Origin: an uncultured Microbacterium sp.
GTDB lineage: Bacteria > Actinomycetota > Actinomycetes > Actinomycetales > Microbacteriaceae
Length of the DNA: 11,306 nt
Assembly: GCA_937988695.1 (NCBI GenBank)
Contig: CALKHM010000219.1
Location: 1-11,306 of the forward strand
Direction: 5' to 3'
Shown here: positions 7,397-11,306 of the stretch, piece after piece
Layout: each line of letters starts with the position of its first letter
Position numbering within the stretch: the stretch's first letter is position 1
Notes under the pieces: generated by a model
Database searches by the model: none
Told to the model about the DNA's origin: nothing
What the model saw: the letters and a program-made list of their open reading frames with translations, nothing else
Position numbers and translations under genes: made by a program

Positions 7397-7752
7397 CCGA
7401 CACGATCCAGGAGCGCATCGCCCGGGTGGCCTTCAACGATCAAGGGCTGGTTCCCGCCATCATCCAGGAATGGGACACCCGTGAGGTGCTGATGCTCGGC
7501 TGGATGGACGCCGAGGCGCTGCGACGCACCCTCACCGAGGGCCGGGTGACGTTCTGGTCCCGGTCGCGTCAGGAGTACTGGCGCAAGGGCGACACCTCCG
7601 GTCACATCCAGCTCGTGCGCGACGCGCGACTGGACTGCGACGGCGACACCGTCCTGGTGTCGGTGCAGCAGGTGGGCGCCGCTTGCCACACCGGAGACCG
7701 TACCTGCTTCGACGCCGACGACCTGGACCCCGCCGTCGGCGGTCGGCCGTGA
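7393..7752 (+). CDS. hisI: Phosphoribosyl-AMP cyclohydrolase
   Basis: HisI catalyses step 3 of histidine synthesis, opening the adenine ring of phosphoribosyl-AMP to give ProFAR. The 119-residue protein is the stand-alone single-domain type. Characteristic motifs are MLGWMDAEAL, FWSRSRQEYWRKGDTSGH at about 54-71, the metal-binding DCDGD at 81-85 (Asp81, Asp83 and Asp85, with Cys82 as a zinc ligand) and ACHTGDRTCF with Cys98 and Cys105 completing the zinc site. The start overlaps the hisF stop by 4 nt (ATGA), and its own stop overlaps the next gene by 4 nt (GTGA). In related Actinobacteria trpE usually follows hisI; here the Trp-associated membrane gene follows directly. Confidence 0.96.
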   Translation: MTDTIQERIARVAFNDQGLVPAIIQEWDTREVLMLGWMDAEALRRTLTEGRVTFWSRSRQEYWRKGDTSGHIQLVRDARLDCDGDTVLVSVQQVGAACHTGDRTCFDADDLDPAVGGRP

Positions 7753-8348
7753 CGCGCCGGGCGCGGGCCGTCGCGGTCGTCGTGACCGTGCTGTGCGGCG
7801 CGGCGGGCGTGCTCTCGTCCACACAGACCTGGCTGCACGTGGCGCTGGTGGACTCCACCGCCGACTCGCTCGCCGTCACCGGCAGCGCGGCGCTCCCGGT
7901 GCTCGCGCCGGCGAGCCTGGCCGTGCTCGCCCTGGGGGTGGCGCTGTCGATCGTCGGCACGGTCGTGCGCTACGTCTTCGGCGCGGTCGCCGTCGTGATC
8001 GCCGGAGCGCTGGGCGTCGCCACCGCGGCAGTGGCGTACGAGCTGCCGGTGTCGGCAGTGGCCCGCGCCGTCACCGATGCCACCGGCATCACCGGCGACG
8101 AGCCGGTGTCTCGCCTCGTCTCCGGCATCTCCGCGACGGCCTGGCCCACCCTGACGTTGCTGTTCTGGCTGGTCCTGCTGGCGGCGGGCGTGTTCGTGCT
8201 GGTGACTGCACGACGGTGGACCGCCACGGGGCGGAAGTACCGCACCGACGCTGCTGCCGCCGCGACCTCCGGGCCCCTGGACGCCGTCGACTCCTGGGAC
8301 GGGCTGTCCCGGGGGGAGGATCCCACCGCCGGTGAGGACCGCCGCTAG
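7749..8348 (+). CDS. Trp biosynthesis-associated membrane protein (four-helix, TIGR02234-like)
   Basis: This 199-residue integral membrane protein belongs to a family of unknown function found inside actinobacterial trp operons, usually between trpE and trpC. Four hydrophobic segments are visible at about 6-24, 47-71, 75-97 and 131-153. The first is followed by SSTQTWLHV, corresponding to the tryptophan-containing motif typical of the family, and the last by ARRWTATGRKY, resembling the family's RRWPxMGxRYE signature. The tail after residue 160 is hydrophilic and acidic. It starts at GTG 7749, overlapping the hisI stop by 4 nt, which implies coupled translation. Its exact role is not known; a part in tryptophan or precursor transport or sensing is only a guess. 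The identification rests on topology, these motifs and context. Confidence 0.85.
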   Translation: MTRRARAVAVVVTVLCGAAGVLSSTQTWLHVALVDSTADSLAVTGSAALPVLAPASLAVLALGVALSIVGTVVRYVFGAVAVVIAGALGVATAAVAYELPVSAVARAVTDATGITGDEPVSRLVSGISATAWPTLTLLFWLVLLAAGVFVLVTARRWTATGRKYRTDAAAAATSGPLDAVDSWDGLSRGEDPTAGEDRR

Positions 8349-8351
8349 ACT
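8346..8351 (+). promoter_or_regulatory. Putative -10 element upstream of the HGxxPAAW gene and trpCBA
   Basis: TAGACT is a good actinobacterial -10 hexamer (TAnnnT). It overlaps the stop codon of the preceding gene and lies about 45 nt before the HGxxPAAW start. A transcript starting near 8358 would have a leader of about 39 nt containing the AAGGAG ribosome-binding site. No clear -35 box is present. The 48-nt gap shows no run of Trp codons and no attenuator-like hairpin pair. Confidence 0.45.
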
Positions 8352-8386
8352 GGGCAGCGGAGCGCGCGCCGTCGCATCCACACACG

Positions 8387-8392
8387 AAGGAG
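8387..8392 (+). promoter_or_regulatory. Ribosome-binding site of the HGxxPAAW gene
   Basis: AAGGAG lies 4 nt before ATG 8397 in the only real gap of this part of the window. It is a strong Shine-Dalgarno match and fixes the start of this small gene. Confidence 0.75.
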
Positions 8393-8396
8393 CCCC

Positions 8397-8627
8397 ATGA
8401 GCAACCCCATCGCCGACCCGGGTCACGGACACTCGCCGGCCGCCTGGACCGCCGTGATCATCATGCTGTTCGCGTTCGCGGTCGGCACCGCCGCCTTCTT
8501 CCTGGATGTGCCGTGGCTGGTGTGGACGTGCGCGGTGCTGCTCATCGTCGGGCTGATCGTCGGCTTCATCCTGGCGAAGGCCGGCTACGGGGTCAACGGT
8601 CCGAAGTACACCCCCAAAGAGCATTGA
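8397..8627 (+). CDS. HGxxPAAW family small membrane protein (DUF6704-like)
   Basis: This 76-residue protein has the hallmark GHGHSPAAWTAV at residues 9-20, after which the family is named. Two hydrophobic segments follow at about 17-36 and 39-60, joined by a short turn (LDVPW), so it is probably a two-helix hairpin in the cytoplasmic membrane. The polar C-terminus reads KAGYGVNGPKYTPKEH. The family occurs in Actinobacteria between the Trp-associated membrane gene and trpC, and its function is unknown. trpC begins 2 nt after its stop, so the two are probably translated together. The conserved histidines of the motif could bind a metal, but that is speculation. Confidence 0.88.
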   Translation: MSNPIADPGHGHSPAAWTAVIIMLFAFAVGTAAFFLDVPWLVWTCAVLLIVGLIVGFILAKAGYGVNGPKYTPKEH

Positions 8628-8629
8628 GC

Positions 8630-9415
8630 ATGCTCGCCGACCTCACGGCCGGCGCCGTCGCGGACGCCCGCTTGCGTGAGGAATCGCAGTCGCTGTCCGA
8701 AGTGGAGCGCCTCGCGGCGCTGCGCCCGGCTGCTCGTGATGCACGGGCGGCGCTCGCCCCGGCCGGCCGGGTGAAGATCATCGCCGAGGTGAAGCGGGCC
8801 AGTCCCTCACGCGGTGACCTCGCCGAGATCCCTGACCCCGCCCACCAGGCGCGCCGGTATGAGCAGGGCGGTGCAAGCGCGATCTCGGTGCTCACCGAAG
8901 GGCGGCGGTTCAAGGGCAGCCTCGCCGATCTCGAGGCCGTGAAGGCGTCGGTCTCGCTGCCGGTGCTGCGCAAGGACTTCATCGCCACCCCCTACCAGGT
9001 CGTGGAGGCCCGCGCGGCCGGGGCCGACCTCGTGCTGCTCATCGTCGCCGCCCTCCCGCAGCCGCTGCTGCGTGAGCTGTACGCACTCGTGCAGCAGCTC
9101 GGGATGACGGCGCTCGTCGAGGCCCACACCGCCGAGGAGGTGGCGCGCGCCGTCGACGTGGGCGCGCAGGTGATCGGCGTGAACGCGCGCGACTTGAAGA
9201 CGTTCGAACTGGATCAGGACCTGTTCGGTCGCCTCGCCGGCAGCATCCCCGACGAGGTGATCAAGGTCGCGGAGTCGGCGGTCAAGGTGCCGGCGGATGT
9301 CGCGCATTACCGCGCGGCCGGCGCCGATGTCGTGCTCGTCGGCGAAGCGCTCGTCACGGGCGACCCGGTCGCCACGCTGGGCGCGTTCCTGGCCGGAGCG
9401 GAGGTGGACGCATGA
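8630..9415 (+). CDS. trpC: Indole-3-glycerol phosphate synthase
   Basis: TrpC closes the ring of 1-(o-carboxyphenylamino)-1-deoxyribulose 5-phosphate to give indole-3-glycerol phosphate, with loss of CO2 and water. The 261-residue product is a stand-alone TIM-barrel enzyme, not fused to TrpF. Catalytic residues expected for the family are all visible: Glu53 and Lys55 in IIAEVKRASPSRG, Lys115 in LRKDFI, Glu164 in LVEAHT, Asn185 in GVNARDLKTF, and Glu215 and Ser216 in VAESAVKV. The residue after that serine is alanine where many homologues have glycine. The start ATG 8630 lies 2 nt after the HGxxPAAW stop, and the gene overlaps trpB by 4 nt (ATGA). Streptomyces has a small trpM gene between trpC and trpB; it is absent here. 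Confidence 0.96.
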   Translation: MLADLTAGAVADARLREESQSLSEVERLAALRPAARDARAALAPAGRVKIIAEVKRASPSRGDLAEIPDPAHQARRYEQGGASAISVLTEGRRFKGSLADLEAVKASVSLPVLRKDFIATPYQVVEARAAGADLVLLIVAALPQPLLRELYALVQQLGMTALVEAHTAEEVARAVDVGAQVIGVNARDLKTFELDQDLFGRLAGSIPDEVIKVAESAVKVPADVAHYRAAGADVVLVGEALVTGDPVATLGAFLAGAEVDA

Positions 9416-10620
9416 GCCTGCGCGACGCGCACGGGCCGTTCTACGGCGACTTCGGCGGCCGTTACATGCCCGAGTCGCTCATCGCGGCGATCGACGAGCT
9501 CACCGCCGTCTACGAGGCGGCGATGGCCGACCCGGCCTTCCACGCCGAGTTCACGCGGCTGCTGACGTCGTACGCCGGGCGTCCGTCTCCGGTGACCGAG
9601 GTGCCGCGGTTCGCCGCCCACGCCGGCGGGGCACGGATCTTCCTCAAGCGCGAGGACCTCAACCACACCGGTTCGCACAAGATCAACAACGTGCTCGGCC
9701 AGGCGCTGCTGACCCGGCGCCTGGGCAAGAGCCGGGTCATCGCCGAGACCGGCGCCGGACAGCACGGCGTGGCCACCGCGACGGCGGCGGCGCTGTTCGG
9801 ATTCGACTGCACGATCTACATGGGCGAGGTGGACACGCAGCGGCAGGCGCTGAACGTCGCGCGGATGCGGCTGCTGGGCGCCGACGTCGTGTCGGTGAAG
9901 ACCGGCTCGCGCACCCTGAAGGACGCCATCAACGAGGCGTACCGCGACTGGGTCGCCAGCGTGCAGACCACCAACTACATCTTCGGCACCGCCGCGGGCC
10001 CGCATCCGTTCCCGGCGATGGTGCGCGACTTCCAGAAGGTCATCGGCGAAGAGGCCCGTACGCAGCTGCTCGACGAGGTCGGCCGGCTGCCCGACGCGGT
10101 CCTGGCATGCGTGGGCGGCGGCTCCAACGCGATCGGCATGTTCGACGCGTTCCTCGACGACGCCGACGTGAGGCTCTACGGCGTGGAGGCGGCCGGTGCC
10201 GGTGTCGACACCGAGGAGCACGCCGCCTCCATCGAGCGCGGCCGGCCCGGCGTCCTGCACGGAGCGAGGACCTTCGTGCTGCAGGACGAGGACGGCCAGA
10301 CCGTGGACTCGCACTCCATCTCCGCCGGCCTCGACTACCCGGGCGTCGGCCCCGAACACGCGTGGCTGGCCTCGATCGGCAGGGCCCAGTACATCCCGGC
10401 CACCGACGACGAGGCCATGCAGGCGCTGCGGCTGCTGAGCGAGACCGAGGGGATCATCCCGGCCATCGAGTCCGCACACGCGCTGGCCGGTGCGTTGCGC
10501 ATCGGACGCGAGCTCGGACCCGACGCGGTGCTCGCGGTGAGCCTGTCCGGCCGAGGCGACAAAGACATGGACACCGCTGCCCGCTACTTCGGGCTCTACG
10601 ACCCGGAGGACGCCCGATGA
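9412..10620 (+). CDS. trpB: Tryptophan synthase beta chain
   Basis: TrpB is the PLP-dependent subunit that condenses indole with L-serine to form L-tryptophan, normally receiving indole through a tunnel from TrpA. The 402-residue protein has standard length and starts GPFYGDFGGRYMPE. The PLP lysine is Lys90 in HTGSHKINN, the catalytic glutamate is Glu112 in AETGAGQHG, and the phosphate-binding loop is GGGSNAIG at about 235-242. The C-terminal motif SLSGRGDKDMDT is intact. It is the classical TrpB1 type, which acts with TrpA. The gene overlaps both neighbours by 4 nt (ATGA at trpC/trpB) or the same pattern (ATGA at trpB/trpA). It looks fully functional, although its partner trpA is broken in this sequence. 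Confidence 0.97.
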   Translation: MSLRDAHGPFYGDFGGRYMPESLIAAIDELTAVYEAAMADPAFHAEFTRLLTSYAGRPSPVTEVPRFAAHAGGARIFLKREDLNHTGSHKINNVLGQALLTRRLGKSRVIAETGAGQHGVATATAAALFGFDCTIYMGEVDTQRQALNVARMRLLGADVVSVKTGSRTLKDAINEAYRDWVASVQTTNYIFGTAAGPHPFPAMVRDFQKVIGEEARTQLLDEVGRLPDAVLACVGGGSNAIGMFDAFLDDADVRLYGVEAAGAGVDTEEHAASIERGRPGVLHGARTFVLQDEDGQTVDSHSISAGLDYPGVGPEHAWLASIGRAQYIPATDDEAMQALRLLSETEGIIPAIESAHALAGALRIGRELGPDAVLAVSLSGRGDKDMDTAARYFGLYDPEDAR

Positions 10621-11306
10621 GCTCGCCGCTGGCCGCCGCGATCGATGCGGCCCGCGCCGCCGGACGCGGCGCGTTCATCGGATACCTGCCGCTGGGCTAC
10701 CCCGACCTACTCGGATCCCGTCATGGACGGCCCGGTGATCCAGGAGGCCGCACACGCCGCGCTCGAGGCCGGTTTCAAGGTTCGCGACCTGTTCCCCGCC
10801 GTCCGCGAGATCACGGAGCGCGCCGGCGTGCCCGTGGTGATCATGACGTACTGGAACCTCGTCGTGCAGTACGGCGTCGCACGTTTCGCCGACGATCTGA
10901 AGGCCGCGGGGGGAGCGGGGCTGATCACCCCGGACATCACTCCCGACGCCGCACAGGAGTGGATCGCGCAGAGCGTCCGGGTGGGACTGGACCGCGTGTT
11001 CCTGGCCGCGCCCACCTCCACCGATGAGCGCCTCGCGCTCATCGTGCAGAACACGACCGGCTTCGTGTACACCGTGTCGACGATGGGCATCACCGGCGAA
11101 CGGGCAGAAGTGGATGCCGCCGCCCAGACCCTCGTGGGCAGGCTGCGCGAGCACGGCGCAGAGCGATGCTGCGTCGGGATCGGCATCTCCACGCCCGAGC
11201 AGGTGGCGGCGACGCTGGCCTATGCCGACCGCGCGAGCGTCGGCACGGCTCTGGTGCGCGCCCTTCGCGACGGCGGGCTGGACGGGCTCGCGGCCACGGC
11301 GACGGC
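10617..11306 (+). pseudogene. trpA: Tryptophan synthase alpha chain, disrupted by an internal deletion and frameshift (3' end outside window)
   Basis: TrpA cleaves indole-3-glycerol phosphate to indole and glyceraldehyde 3-phosphate. The gene starts at ATG 10617, overlapping trpB by 4 nt, and reads normally through GAFIGYLPLGYPD (codon ending 10706). One base later the sequence jumps to YSDPVMDGPVIQE in another frame, starting at TAC 10708. By family spacing about 24 residues lie between these motifs; about 71 nt are missing. The lost part covers the first long helix and the ADxxELGxP strand with the catalytic glutamate (Glu49 in E. coli). The aspartate equivalent to Asp60 remains. After the break the correct frame stays open and conserved to the window end (MTYWNLVVQYGV, GLITPDITPD, FVYTVSTMGITGER, SVGTALVRAL). 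As read, the first frame gives a 136-residue product ending at TGA 11025-11027, foreign after residue 30. It is a recent pseudogene or an assembly error. Confidence 0.9.

Noticed and set aside
8349..8396. Tryptophan attenuator or leader peptide before trpC
   Set aside because: There is no short frame with tandem Trp codons and no pair of alternative hairpins; the gap is too short for a classical attenuator.
10713..10718. GGATCC (BamHI site) next to the trpA break as a sign of artificial joining
   Set aside because: It is simply the coding sequence of the conserved Ser-Asp-Pro (TCG GAT CCC) and sits inside the downstream segment, not at the junction.
10723..10725. ATG in the YSDPVMDGP motif as a start for a truncated TrpA
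   Set aside because: There is no ribosome-binding site, and it would start inside a catalytic motif, lacking the first strands of the barrel. A working TrpA from here is not credible.

Overview
This is an 11.3 kb stretch of actinobacterial chromosome of very high G+C, with all genes on the + strand and packed almost end to end. Gene order, GTG starts, ATGA/GTGA stop-start overlaps, leaderless-type promoters, a PriA without helicase motifs and a pair of small actinobacterial trp-linked membrane proteins all point to the family Microbacteriaceae, probably Microbacterium or a close relative. This assignment is by recognition, not by a search.

Layout. (1) 1-4681: the 3' third of metK (S-adenosylmethionine synthetase), then priA (primosomal protein N'), fmt (Met-tRNA formyltransferase) and rsmB (16S rRNA m5C967 methyltransferase). 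This is the common actinobacterial metK-priA-fmt-rsmB run, with gaps of 1 and 19 nt and one 4-nt overlap. (2) 4724-5392: rpe (ribulose-phosphate 3-epimerase), which appears to have its own leaderless promoter. (3) 5439-7752: histidine genes hisE, hisG, hisF and hisI, again starting from a leaderless-type promoter; hisG-hisF-hisI are translationally coupled. (4) 7749-8627: two uncharacterised membrane proteins that normally sit inside actinobacterial trp operons, a four-helix 'Trp biosynthesis-associated membrane protein' and a 76-residue HGxxPAAW protein. (5) 8630-11306: trpC, trpB and a damaged trpA that runs off the window end.

How the genes work together. rpe feeds pentose phosphates towards PRPP, the shared precursor of the histidine and tryptophan branches. 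HisG, HisE, HisI and HisF supply steps 1, 2, 3 and 5 of histidine synthesis (HisF is one half of imidazole glycerol phosphate synthase; hisH, hisA, hisB, hisC and hisD are not here). TrpC and TrpBA would supply the last steps of tryptophan synthesis. MetK, Fmt and RsmB form a methionine/SAM/translation group.

The main anomalies are in the trp part. trpA lacks about 71 nt near its 5' end, which removes the conserved catalytic glutamate region and shifts the frame, while everything downstream remains well conserved. trpE, normally found between hisI and the Trp-associated membrane gene in related actinobacteria, is absent: those two genes overlap directly by 4 nt. No RNA genes, mobile elements, CRISPR arrays or convincing intrinsic terminators are visible. 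The longest stretch without a coding call is 48 nt (8349-8396).
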